Shown: positions 1 to 7,781, counted from the stretch's first letter. The stretch: 13,433 bases of DNA from CBFGWV01 sp965652545 (GCA_965652545.1 CBFGWV010000122.1:1-13433); one strand, 5' to 3'. Notes: generated by a model not told the origin, from the letters alone. Translations and numbers: made by a program.

Positions 1-175
1 GTTGGCCAAACGGCAATTCCTTTATTTTCGGCAATTTAACGCCACCCGCCCGCTCAATGAGCCGGAACCGCTCGCGCCATTTTTCGGATACCGGGATATT
101 CGAAAGATCCGCGGTATCGGGGTCGACATGCTCTAAAACAGCACTTGGAGGACTGTATAGATTTTCACTACTCAT
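1..175 (-). CDS. Partial gene off the left edge; N-terminus resembles DUF2628-type proteins
   Basis: An open frame starts at an ATG (175-173) and stays open to the left edge, giving about 58 residues. The start is MSSENLYSPPSAVL and later stretches read VSEKWRERF, IERAGG and LPKIKELPFGQ. A good Shine-Dalgarno (AGGGA, 188-184) lies 8 nt upstream, which supports this start. From memory, an xPYxPP-like opening followed by 'SEKW..RF.LIE.AGG...LP..KEL.FG' occurs in small membrane proteins with a DUF2628 domain, whose membrane segments follow this region; those would lie outside the window. The family call is therefore tentative. It sits 99 bp downstream of the immunity candidate on the same strand and could be co-transcribed with the T6SS operon. 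Whether it takes part in immunity or is an unrelated housekeeping gene cannot be told here. That this is a real gene start is fairly sure; the family is not. Confidence 0.6.
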   Translation of the reverse strand, partial: MSSENLYSPPSAVLEHVDPDTADLSNIPVSEKWRERFRLIERAGGVKLPKIKELPFGQ

Positions 176-274
176 GGGTTTCTTCCCTGTTGATTGTTCA
201 ACTCATTGAGTCTGATAGTGCCGATGAGGATTATGGTGTGCAACCCGGCCTCATCATCAGCGCACTGGCCTGGA

Positions 275-970
275 TTACCACAACCGGCTTATGGGCGATA
301 TCTCTATTTCCTCCAGTTTCGCAAAGACAATGTTCAGCTTCTTCAAAGCAAGATTATCGCTATACTTGTCGGCCAAATTCTCCAGGTCTTCAATAGATCG
401 ACTTCTATATACTGCACTTAAAGATCGAGCATTCGCCTTCTTTATGTCAGACATTTCACTCTCATCAACACTACTTTCAACCGCGCCAATATAGTAATTT
501 CTAGTTGAGTTTTTATATCCAGAATTAAACCTAACAACCACTCCTCCATCAAACAGAATAGCCCCCTCCGTCATGTCATCATACAAAAAGAGTTCGAGTT
601 TGTAAGTTCTTCCTCTATCTCTATTGACAAGCCTTCTTAAAAAACTTGCTAAACGCACTTTTCCGACTAGGCTCAATCCATTTGTGCGATACTCGTCACC
701 ATGAAAATATATCTTGATCTCGGCACAAATAAGCCGGTCGCTATCCGGAAAATATCTTGTCGCCGCATATAGACCATGCTCTTCGGCGTCACCAGAAAAA
801 TCGAGCCCGAGGCTGCGCAGCGTGCTTGCGTCAAATGACGAAAGATTCACTGAATTTGAATTTCTTATCCTTCCGTAGTCAATATACTCAAACAGTATCG
901 AAAAAACGTCTTGCGTACAGAGCTCAGCACTAAGTACTGATTGGCTTCCGAGACGGCGCCTTACCGACAT
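275..970 (-). CDS. Candidate immunity protein for the Rhs toxin (unrecognised family)
   Basis: A 231-residue protein I do not recognise. It has no signal peptide and no clear membrane segment, so it looks cytoplasmic. It is rich in charged and aromatic residues, with a mixed alpha/beta look and a helical C-terminus (about residues 170-220). The ATG (970-968) lies inside the end of the rhs gene: the two overlap by 10 bp in different frames, and the Shine-Dalgarno (GGAAGGA) is inside rhs coding sequence. Base composition is much more AT-rich than the Rhs shell gene or vgrG (for example, 481-540 is mostly A/T), matching the adjacent toxin tip. The gene directly after an Rhs C-terminal toxin almost always encodes the cognate immunity protein, so the role is assigned by position and composition, not by homology. 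An immunity protein for a cytoplasmic-acting toxin would be expected to lack a signal peptide, as here. Confidence 0.75.
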   Translation of the reverse strand: MSVRRRLGSQSVLSAELCTQDVFSILFEYIDYGRIRNSNSVNLSSFDASTLRSLGLDFSGDAEEHGLYAATRYFPDSDRLICAEIKIYFHGDEYRTNGLSLVGKVRLASFLRRLVNRDRGRTYKLELFLYDDMTEGAILFDGGVVVRFNSGYKNSTRNYYIGAVESSVDESEMSDIKKANARSLSAVYRSRSIEDLENLADKYSDNLALKKLNIVFAKLEEIEISPISRLW

Positions 971-3900
971 GGATTCCTTCCAGTTGTCTGACTTGTTTTG
1001 ATGATATCTCTAACTTTAGCCATTTCTGTTGCTCGTTTTGAGTCAGGATGCGCATCAATACCTGCCTGAGCCGCCTTGCTCATTCGATCAAGATTTGCAG
1101 GTTTATCTAGATAATCCTTAACGCTTTCTTGCGCTTTATTCCATTGGCTAGCAGAGAGCTCCGATGTCGCTTTATCTGCGGGCACTAGATTCAGTCCGTC
1201 CCCTGTTGCATTTGGCACCATTCCTACATGTCCGCCCCGTGGTGGCAATCCAGGTCCATTCACATTTACATGGACGCCTCGCGCTAGTGCATCCGTGCCG
1301 GCCGTTTGGGCGCTAACGTTGTATCCTGCCAACCCCCAAGGATCAATCCACGTCAGCGGGTTATCCGCATACTGATACAGATTGACCCCACCGGCGAGGT
1401 GGATCGGGTCTTCGGTGATGAAGCGCCCGATGTCCGGATCATAGTACCGATTGAGGTTGTAGTGCAGCCCGGTCTCTTCATCGGCGTACTGGCCTTGGAA
1501 GCGTAGGCTCTGCGGGGCGGTGATGCCGCCGGGGGGTGCCTCATGTTGAAGGTCGGGGTGGTAGACCTCCTCAAGGGCGAGGTTGCCCCAGCTGCGGTGG
1601 CGGCCGCGCCAGACGATCTGGCCCTGGCTGTCGGTAAGCTCTTCGGGCGCGCCGTTGATGTGGTTGTGGAAGTAGTAGATCGTTGCCCCACCGCGTGGGT
1701 GGGGCTCAGGCGCCTCACCGAGCAGGTGGGCGGGCAGCAGCGGCGGCTGGGTCGGGGTGGTGCCCTCGCTGTCGATGCGCGCCAGCGGCTCGTGGCTGCC
1801 GGGGTGGTAGACGTAGGTGATGCAGCGCTGGCCACGCCATTCCTGGAGCAGCCGCGGGCCGTCCCAGATGAAGGTGGTGGTGCCGAAGCGGTCGCTCTTG
1901 GCGATGCGCCGTCCGAAGGCGTCGTAGCGGTAGGTGACGGTTTGTTCGAGGCCGTTGCGCCGGGTGCGCGCTTCGATGAGTTGGTGTTCGCTGTTGTAGC
2001 GAAAGCGCTGTTCGGTGTGCTGGCCGATGCGTTTGCCGGTGAGCCGGCCGTGGACGTCGTAGGTGTAACGCTTGTCTTCGAAGACGGTGAGGCGGTTGTA
2101 TTCGATGCGCCCGCCGGTATTGGCGGGCGTGACGAGGTTGGCCGCCGCGTCGTAGGCGAAGACTTCGTCCAGGCTCACGCCACCGGTCTGGCCGGCATGT
2201 GATGGGGAGCTGCCGATGAGGGTTTGCGGACCGCTGCCGCGTGTGGGGCTGCTGGTGGTCTGGAGCAGCCGTCCGGTGACATCGTAGCGGTAGCGGACCT
2301 CGCCCAGCAGGTCGTCGCGCCGGGCGGTGAGTTCGCCGTTGGCATCGAAGCTGAAGTCTTTGTGGATCAACCCCTCGAGGCGAATGGGGTTGGCTTTGTC
2401 CCAGTCGCCCTGGCCGTAGCCGCACCAGTGGCCGGTCTTGCGTGAGAGGGCGTCGTAGTGGCTGGCGCTCTCGAGCCGGCCCTGGCTGCGCAGGACCTCG
2501 CGGTGCAGGGCGTCGCGTTCGATGTCGGTGACCACCTCGCCATCGAGGTTGATCTGGTGCAGGTGGCCGGCGCCGTAGTGCAGGAAGTTCAGCTGCCGCC
2601 CCTGGGGCAGGCGCAGGGCGGTGCGGTTGCCCAACAGGTCGTACTCATGCACCAGTGCATGCTTGCGGTGGCCGCCGCCCAGTGGCAGGTCGTAGTGCTC
2701 GCCGATCAGTTGCCCGGCATCGTCGTAGTCGAGGGTGATGCGGTCGATGAACGCGCCCTGTGGGTCGTCCCCGGCGTCCTGCGGATGGCTGTGACGGGTC
2801 AGTTCGGTGGGGCGGCCGGCGGGGTCGTAGACGATCCGGGTGCGGGTCTCAGGGGTGGTCTTTTCGATGAGCCGCCCCATAAGGTCGCGGGTGAGCGCGA
2901 GGCGGATTTCCTCAGGATGCTCGGCCGCCTGGCGCACGGCGATGGGCCAGCCCATGAGATCGAGGGTGTAGTCGCTGCGTACGCCATCGAGCCCGGTGCG
3001 GGCGATGAGCCGGTCGGCGGGGTCGTAGTCGAAGCGGTAGGCCTGGCGGTTTTCGTTGACGAGGTGGCTTAAGTTTCCCGCCGCATCGTAGTGGTAGTCG
3101 ACGGCGCGGTCGGCCGCATCGATGCGCCGGGTGAGCTGGCCGCGGCGGTTCCAGTCGTAGAGGGTGTGGCCGCCGTTGCCATCGATGTGGCGCAGCAGTT
3201 GGCCGGCACCGTCCCAGTCCCAGTTGCGCCGGCTGCCATCGGGCAGGCGGGCTTCGCACAGGCGGCCCAGGGCATCGTGGCGGTAGGCGGTGGTATGGCC
3301 GGCCGCATCGGTGATGGCGGCGAGGTGGCCGTTGGCGTCGTAGCTGTAGCGGGTGCGCTGGCCGCTGCAGTCGGTGTGGACGATGGGCTGGCCGGCACGG
3401 TTCCACTGCCATTGGCTGTAGCCGCCGTGGGCGTCCTGGCGGGCGATGGGCTGGCCGTGGCGGTCATAGCTGATGCGGGTGCACTGCTCGGGGCGCGGGC
3501 CGGTCTGTTCGATGAGGTTGCCGCGGGGGTCATAGGTGTAGCGGGTGATGGCGCCGGCTTCGTCGGTGTCGCGCTCGGGCAGCGGGGTGCCGGGCTTCCA
3601 TTGGATGCGCCGGGTGTGCCCCAGGGGGTTGGTCTGGGCGCTGAGGTTGCCGGCGGCATCGTAGGCGAAGCGCCAGCGGCCGCCGTTGGGCTGGGTACAG
3701 CCGATGAGTTGGGCGGCGTCGTTCCAGCTGAGGGTCCAGGTGGCGCCTACCGCGTCGGTGTGGGCGGTGATCTGGTAGCGGCTGTTCCAGCGCCAGCTCT
3801 GCTGGCGCCCGAGGTGGTCGACGACACGGGTTTGGCCAGCGATGAGGTCGTAGTCGGCAAACCAGTGCTGGCCGTCGTCGCTCCAGTGTTTGACCACGCG

Positions 3901-5391
3901 TGGGTGGTCGGCAAAGCCCTCCCACTGGTAGTGGCAGGTCAGGCCCTGGGGCAGGCTGTGGCTGGCCATGAGGCCGGTGCCGGGGCCTTCGTCGCACCAG
4001 GTGAAGCGGCGGGTGGTGTGGCCGAGGCGGTCGGTGACGGTGCTCAGGCGACCGTTGGCATCGTAGGCGTAGCGGACGAGGTCGACGGGGGCGGCCGGCG
4101 CGTCGACCTCGGGCGTGTGGCTATCGGCCGCGGCGTGCAGTGCGATGGCCGCGAGGCGGCGCGGGTGGCGGGCGTCGTAACGGCAGGTGTACAGCCGCCC
4201 GGCGCTGTCGTTGAGCCACTCCAGACGCCCGTCGTCGTCGTAACGCAGGCCGATGGCGTTGCCGTTGCGGTCTTCCAGGCGTTGTACGGCCAGGGTGTGG
4301 GGGCCGTTCACGAGTGCGGGACCGAAGTCGCGGTACACCCCGTCATCGCCCTCGATGACGAAGTGCCCCCCGGGGGTGCAGGCCAGGCGGTAGCCCTCGG
4401 CGGTGTTCCACAGGCTCTGGCCGGGTTTGAGCGCGGTGAAGGGCACCTCGCGCCCCTGCTCGTCGATGTATACGCTCGGGTGTTCGCCAACCTGGTTCAC
4501 GCGCAGTTGGACGCTGACCGGGACGCTCCAGCCGCGGCCGAAGAGGCCCTCGCGGGTGTCGAGGCTGGAGTAGCGCCGCCGCCACACCAGGGGCAGACGT
4601 GCGGGCAGGGCGAAGTCGGTGTCGTCCCGCCCATCGAGCAGCTTGCCGCCGCTGGCTGCATGCACCGGGTGGCCGAAGGCGGTGGCGACGGCCGCATCGG
4701 CGGCCATGCCGATGCCCATGCTCACGCCCAGGCAGGCGAGCTTACTGGGGATGGATTTCCAGTTGCGTGTGCACAAGGCGGTGGCCACGCCGATCAGCAG
4801 GCCGGCTTTCTCCAGCCAGGCGGGCATCTCGCTGTCGATATCGCGCATCTGCACCGGCGGGCCGCCGATGACGACATTGTCCGAGCCCAGGGCGACTTTG
4901 GCATCGCAGGTGGTGCGGTCGCCGACGCGGGTCGCGGGGACGCTGTTGATGAAGACGGTCTCAGAGCCTTCGGCCACGTACTGCGGGGCGCCGTGGCGCT
5001 CGCACAGCACGGTGTTGCTGTCGCCCTCGGCGATGGCCCGCGCCGCGGGCAGGCTGTTGGTGCTGACATTGGGCGAGCCGTCGTTGATGTGCCCGCAGAT
5101 CACAGGCGGGATCAGATCGTCGATGGCGCTACTGAGCGCCTCGGTGCCCGCGCCGATCAACTCACCCGCCCCGGTGACCTCCATCAACACGCTGCCGACC
5201 ACCGCGGTGGCCACCACACCGGCCACACCGCCGGTAGCCACCGTGGCCCCCACCACCGCCGCGGCGGCGACAGTCACCGCCGCCCCCACCACCGCGCCAA
5301 CCACAAGACCGGCACCGACTTTGCCGATCATCGCCAGCATGGAGGTGTGGGCAATAGGGTCGTTCAGACGCGCAGCCGGTTGCAGGGGCAT
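961..5391 (-). CDS. rhs: T6SS prePAAR-PAAR-Rhs polymorphic toxin
   Basis: A cargo effector delivered on the T6SS spike. Read from the ATG at 5391 it has 1,476 residues. Order: prePAAR motif AARLNDPIAH (6-15, fits AARxxDxxxH); long Ala/Val/Gly hydrophobic segment (about 21-70); PAAR domain (about 96-183) that would cap VgrG; second moderately hydrophobic stretch (about 195-240); Rhs shell with many YD repeats (about 370-1180, e.g. YRYDAFGRR, YTYDVHGRL); Rhs core domain (about 1295-1354) ending in the autocleavage motif DPWGL (1350-1354); then a 122-residue toxin tip. The frame also opens at an ATG at 5457, overlapping the chaperone stop (TGATG) and adding 22 residues. I prefer 5391 because it puts prePAAR at the extreme N-terminus, as in known members, and because the 5457 ATG begins in a hairpin loop. 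The 5391 start has only a weak GGAA 10 nt upstream. The family is certain; the toxin activity is unknown. Confidence 0.95.
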   Translation of the reverse strand: MPLQPAARLNDPIAHTSMLAMIGKVGAGLVVGAVVGAAVTVAAAAVVGATVATGGVAGVVATAVVGSVLMEVTGAGELIGAGTEALSSAIDDLIPPVICGHINDGSPNVSTNSLPAARAIAEGDSNTVLCERHGAPQYVAEGSETVFINSVPATRVGDRTTCDAKVALGSDNVVIGGPPVQMRDIDSEMPAWLEKAGLLIGVATALCTRNWKSIPSKLACLGVSMGIGMAADAAVATAFGHPVHAASGGKLLDGRDDTDFALPARLPLVWRRRYSSLDTREGLFGRGWSVPVSVQLRVNQVGEHPSVYIDEQGREVPFTALKPGQSLWNTAEGYRLACTPGGHFVIEGDDGVYRDFGPALVNGPHTLAVQRLEDRNGNAIGLRYDDDGRLEWLNDSAGRLYTCRYDARHPRRLAAIALHAAADSHTPEVDAPAAPVDLVRYAYDANGRLSTVTDRLGHTTRRFTWCDEGPGTGLMASHSLPQGLTCHYQWEGFADHPRVVKHWSDDGQHWFADYDLIAGQTRVVDHLGRQQSWRWNSRYQITAHTDAVGATWTLSWNDAAQLIGCTQPNGGRWRFAYDAAGNLSAQTNPLGHTRRIQWKPGTPLPERDTDEAGAITRYTYDPRGNLIEQTGPRPEQCTRISYDRHGQPIARQDAHGGYSQWQWNRAGQPIVHTDCSGQRTRYSYDANGHLAAITDAAGHTTAYRHDALGRLCEARLPDGSRRNWDWDGAGQLLRHIDGNGGHTLYDWNRRGQLTRRIDAADRAVDYHYDAAGNLSHLVNENRQAYRFDYDPADRLIARTGLDGVRSDYTLDLMGWPIAVRQAAEHPEEIRLALTRDLMGRLIEKTTPETRTRIVYDPAGRPTELTRHSHPQDAGDDPQGAFIDRITLDYDDAGQLIGEHYDLPLGGGHRKHALVHEYDLLGNRTALRLPQGRQLNFLHYGAGHLHQINLDGEVVTDIERDALHREVLRSQGRLESASHYDALSRKTGHWCGYGQGDWDKANPIRLEGLIHKDFSFDANGELTARRDDLLGEVRYRYDVTGRLLQTTSSPTRGSGPQTLIGSSPSHAGQTGGVSLDEVFAYDAAANLVTPANTGGRIEYNRLTVFEDKRYTYDVHGRLTGKRIGQHTEQRFRYNSEHQLIEARTRRNGLEQTVTYRYDAFGRRIAKSDRFGTTTFIWDGPRLLQEWRGQRCITYVYHPGSHEPLARIDSEGTTPTQPPLLPAHLLGEAPEPHPRGGATIYYFHNHINGAPEELTDSQGQIVWRGRHRSWGNLALEEVYHPDLQHEAPPGGITAPQSLRFQGQYADEETGLHYNLNRYYDPDIGRFITEDPIHLAGGVNLYQYADNPLTWIDPWGLAGYNVSAQTAGTDALARGVHVNVNGPGLPPRGGHVGMVPNATGDGLNLVPADKATSELSASQWNKAQESVKDYLDKPANLDRMSKAAQAGIDAHPDSKRATEMAKVRDIIKTSQTTGRNPCR
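964..1329 (-). other. Rhs C-terminal toxin tip (unrecognised domain)
   Basis: This is the 122-residue segment after DPWGL, which would be released inside the Rhs shell and delivered to the target cell. It begins AGYNVSAQTAG. A Gly/Pro-rich part with two His follows (GVHVNVNGPGLPPRGGHVG), then ATGDGLNLVPAD, then a helical half (SASQWNKAQESVKDYL, later KVRDIIKTSQ). I do not match it to a named nuclease, deaminase, ADP-ribosyltransferase or NADase family. The His-bearing GxH elements and short size would fit a small enzymatic toxin, but that is only a guess. There is no signal or membrane segment. Nucleotide composition falls to AT-rich here (for example 1001-1180) compared with the GC-rich shell upstream, which marks it as an exchangeable module. 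Confidence 0.8.
1330..1509 (-). other. Rhs-associated core domain with DPxGL autocleavage motif
   Basis: Sixty residues match the well-known Rhs core consensus: FQGQYADEETGLHYNLNRYY, then DPDIGRFITEDPIHLAGG, then NLYQYADNPLTWIDPWGL. In characterised Rhs proteins this region forms an aspartyl-protease-like element that cuts just after the DPxGL leucine to free the toxin. The relevant Asp residues (TEDP and IDPWGL) are both present, so self-processing looks intact. The composition change lies at its 3' end. Confidence 0.9.
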
Positions 5392-5446
5392 CGTTGGAGA
5401 GTTCCGTTCAAGGCGTTGGAGGAGGCGGACGATTTCAAGTGTGAAG

Positions 5447-5468
5447 ACGCCGGGCATCAGCCCGGCGT
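5447..5468 (-). promoter_or_regulatory. Perfect 9-bp hairpin at the eagR/rhs junction
   Basis: On the minus strand the arms ACGCCGGGC and GCCCGGCGT are perfectly complementary around a TGAT loop. The eagR stop codon (TGA) lies wholly in the loop, and the upstream candidate rhs ATG begins in the loop and ends in the stem. The arms are almost entirely G/C, so the RNA hairpin should be stable. It is not followed by a run of U, so it is a poor intrinsic terminator. It could reduce initiation at the 5457 ATG or tune chaperone:effector stoichiometry. The structure is seen in sequence; the function is inferred. Confidence 0.55.
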
Positions 5469-5879
5469 GAAGCTCTCCAAAATGGCGATCCAGGCGTCTC
5501 TCAACGGCTGGTCGATCGGCACGAGGCTGTTGAGCGTGAAGATGATCATCTGCCTGTCGGGGCGCTCCATCACGGCCTGAGACTGGTACACGGTCTGCCC
5601 CGACTGCTTGAAGCGGGACTCCAGCACGATGGTCGGGTGCTGGCCGGCACCCAGCTCGACCCGCTTGCGCGAGAGTTGCTTGAAGTCCTGCGTTTGACGC
5701 TCCAGGGCGTTGAGTTGGCGCGTGACGCTGCCCTCGGCATCCTCCCCGGGCTCACACTCATCACGGGTAATGACGACGCTCAACGGGGAGCCGTCAGGAC
5801 CTGTCACCGTAATGATGTTGATGCTCCGATCAGCGATCGCGTCGACAGCCAGTACACCTTCGTTCATGCGGTAAGGCAT
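5457..5879 (-). CDS. EagR/DcrB-related T6SS effector chaperone (DUF1795)
   Basis: A 140-residue protein matching the DcrB/DUF1795 (Eag) family in length and pattern: N-terminal MPYRMNEG, strand ADRSINIITVTGPDG, then PLSVVITRDE, a helix with QLNALERQTQDFK, and a C-terminal half with QSQAVMERPDRQMIIFTLNS followed by AWIAILESF. It has no signal peptide, unlike true DcrB lipoproteins, so it is cytoplasmic. Family members such as EagT6 bind the transmembrane segments and prePAAR region of PAAR effectors before loading onto VgrG, and the next gene encodes exactly such a protein. Its start ATG shares one base with the vgrG stop (TAATG), and its stop shares one base with the upstream possible rhs ATG (TGATG). 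It is the only chaperone gene in the operon, so it should serve the whole hydrophobic N-terminus. Family assignment is strong; partner assignment is by position. Confidence 0.9.
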   Translation of the reverse strand: MPYRMNEGVLAVDAIADRSINIITVTGPDGSPLSVVITRDECEPGEDAEGSVTRQLNALERQTQDFKQLSRKRVELGAGQHPTIVLESRFKQSGQTVYQSQAVMERPDRQMIIFTLNSLVPIDQPLRDAWIAILESFTPG

Positions 5880-7774
5880 TAGGGAATATCCTTGAGCAGC
5901 AGATCGGTCACCGATTCCATATCGACATCTTCGGCGAACGGCGTAATAGGCAAGGTGGGACCATCAGGATTGAGACTGATGAGCGACGGGCCGACGACAT
6001 CGATCGTGCCATCGGCATTCATCGTTATAACGCTATCCCCGACCTCGAAGATGATCTGCTTGGCCGCCTGCAAACGCATGGTGCCCCGATCAGCGGAAAT
6101 CGTTATATCGCCAAAGGTGGAGGACACCCGGATATTTTTGCTGACCACTTCGTTGTGGTTTTCACCGACGGTTTCTTTACGGTCCTTACCGATTACGGTC
6201 GTCTCGTTCTGCTTGATGACGGTGGTGCGGTTTGCACCGACGGAGTGGGATTCGTTATTCTCCACCGTCGTCCGCAAATCGCGTTCAGCGTGGACCCATA
6301 CCTCTTCGCCGCCCTTCTTGTCCTCGAAGCGAATAGCATTGGCGTTGTCGTATGAACCGCCAGTGCTCGAGCGCGTAAGCACCCCGGACTGCGTTTTGTT
6401 GGCGGGCAAATCCCAAGGCGGCATTTGCTCGGCATTGTATACGCGGCCGATAATTATGGGCCTATCAGGGTCCCCATGCTCAAAATCGACAATAACCTCT
6501 TGCGTGACTCTGGGAATATAGATGCCGCCGTAATTGGAGCCGGCCCATGGATAGGCGACACGGATCCAGCAGGAGTCTGTCCCGTCGCGTTTGCCGTAAC
6601 GGTCCCAGAAGAACTTTACCTTGACCCGGCCGAATTCGTCGGTGTGGATCTCCGACCCCTCAGGGCCTGTGACCACGGCAGTCTCCGGGCCATAGGTGCG
6701 CGGCTTGGGCGTACGCTGGGGCGGGCGGAACTGGCGATCCGCGGGGATGGCCTCGATGGTGGTATTGAACGTGGCCGATTGCGAACCGCCGCTGCCCTCG
6801 TAGCTGTTGTTGGTCAGCGCGTACACCGCGCGGACAATGAGCAGCTCACGGTTCTGATCCTCGCGGGGGTGATTGAACAACTCGATTCGCCGTCCCACAG
6901 CAGCCCCGCGAACACGACCCTCGAGCGTCAGCCGCTCCTGGTTGGCCTGCATCGCCTCAAGCCGGGCCTGGGCATAGGACTCTCCATCCTTGGGTTCGAT
7001 GTAGTCCCCTGGATAATCGAAGACTTCGTAGTGGTCGAATAAATGTCCACGCGGGTCGGCGAACTCACTGGTCAAATCGGCCGATGGGCGTTTGAAGTCG
7101 TAGTCGGTGTGGATGTAGCGACCCGGCTCGACTTCGCGCTCCATCTGCCAGCCGCTGAAATGGTCCTCGTCGGGGTAGACGCTGTCGGGCGGATAATACG
7201 GGCTGCGTTCATAGCCGGGAAAGGGCTCGTGGACGGAGAAGTGGTCCCCCAGCACCAGGTTGTGACTGTCGGCACTGTGCTCAAACCAATAATAGATACC
7301 TTCATGCTCCAGAAGCCGGCTAATGAAATTCATGTCGGATTCACGATACTGCGTGAGGTACTCCCACGTTTTGTATTTGTTCTTCAGCCGCCATTCATAG
7401 CGTATACCATTGAGACCGAGTACTTCGTCGACGATCTCCTGGACGGTACGGTTTTGCCATATGCGGTAATTGGCTCGCCGCGAAGCATGCCAAAGTTTTG
7501 GCGCAAGGATGGCCTGGTAACGCCAATGTTCGCCCTGACGGCCGGTTGCGAAGAAACGCACCATTTGCCCGTGAAGGAAGCGCTCGCCGTAATTCTGGGC
7601 CTCGATACGCAAGGCGCAGGCTTCACCGATCATGGCCTGGCAATCTAGGTTCGGGTCCTCTGATTTGAACCCGACACGGAACTCGAACAATGACGACAGC
7701 GCTTCGGTTCCCTGAAAATCGACCGGCCATAAGGCCTCACCCAACGGCGTCGTGGCCGTCAACGCACGGTTCAT
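5879..7774 (-). CDS. vgrG: T6SS spike protein VgrG
   Basis: A 631-residue VgrG, the trimeric spike at the tip of the T6SS tube. The N-terminal gp27-like half (about 1-355) begins MNRALTATTPLGEAL and contains the family stretches LFEFRVGF, LHGQMVRF and RESDMNFISRLLEHEGIYYW. A gp5-like OB-fold follows (about 360-450), with FGRVKVKFFWDRYG, WIRVAYPWAG and DFEHGDPDRPIIIGRVYN. The beta-needle (about 485-600) shows short repeats such as TTVIKQNETTVIGKD and ends in the usual VGPSLISLNPDGP. Only about 30 residues follow, so there is no evolved C-terminal effector domain and the toxic cargo must be the Rhs protein. The start has a good Shine-Dalgarno (AGGGAGA) and fits the family N-terminus. It is the first visible gene of the operon, about 550 bp from the next upstream gene. 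Confidence 0.97.
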   Translation of the reverse strand: MNRALTATTPLGEALWPVDFQGTEALSSLFEFRVGFKSEDPNLDCQAMIGEACALRIEAQNYGERFLHGQMVRFFATGRQGEHWRYQAILAPKLWHASRRANYRIWQNRTVQEIVDEVLGLNGIRYEWRLKNKYKTWEYLTQYRESDMNFISRLLEHEGIYYWFEHSADSHNLVLGDHFSVHEPFPGYERSPYYPPDSVYPDEDHFSGWQMEREVEPGRYIHTDYDFKRPSADLTSEFADPRGHLFDHYEVFDYPGDYIEPKDGESYAQARLEAMQANQERLTLEGRVRGAAVGRRIELFNHPREDQNRELLIVRAVYALTNNSYEGSGGSQSATFNTTIEAIPADRQFRPPQRTPKPRTYGPETAVVTGPEGSEIHTDEFGRVKVKFFWDRYGKRDGTDSCWIRVAYPWAGSNYGGIYIPRVTQEVIVDFEHGDPDRPIIIGRVYNAEQMPPWDLPANKTQSGVLTRSSTGGSYDNANAIRFEDKKGGEEVWVHAERDLRTTVENNESHSVGANRTTVIKQNETTVIGKDRKETVGENHNEVVSKNIRVSSTFGDITISADRGTMRLQAAKQIIFEVGDSVITMNADGTIDVVGPSLISLNPDGPTLPITPFAEDVDMESVTDLLLKDIP

Positions 7775-7781
7775 TCGAGAG

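Noticed and set aside
189..202. Small hairpin GTTGA-TTGT-TCAAC in the 176-274 gap
   Set aside because: A 5-bp stem without a T-run is expected by chance.
145..421. Short plus-strand frames near the left edge
   Set aside because: They overlap the well-initiated minus-strand gene start at 175 and the immunity candidate, and show no protein-like pattern.
1400..4200. Repeated short motifs that could look like a tandem repeat or CRISPR array
   Set aside because: They are the degenerate YD repeats of the Rhs coding sequence, with variable spacing and no conserved repeat/spacer structure.
3091..5580. 829-codon plus-strand open frame opposite rhs
   Set aside because: It is antisense to a confidently identified Rhs protein. 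Its translation is a low-complexity Ala/Gly/Val product typical of the mirror frame of GC-rich coding DNA.
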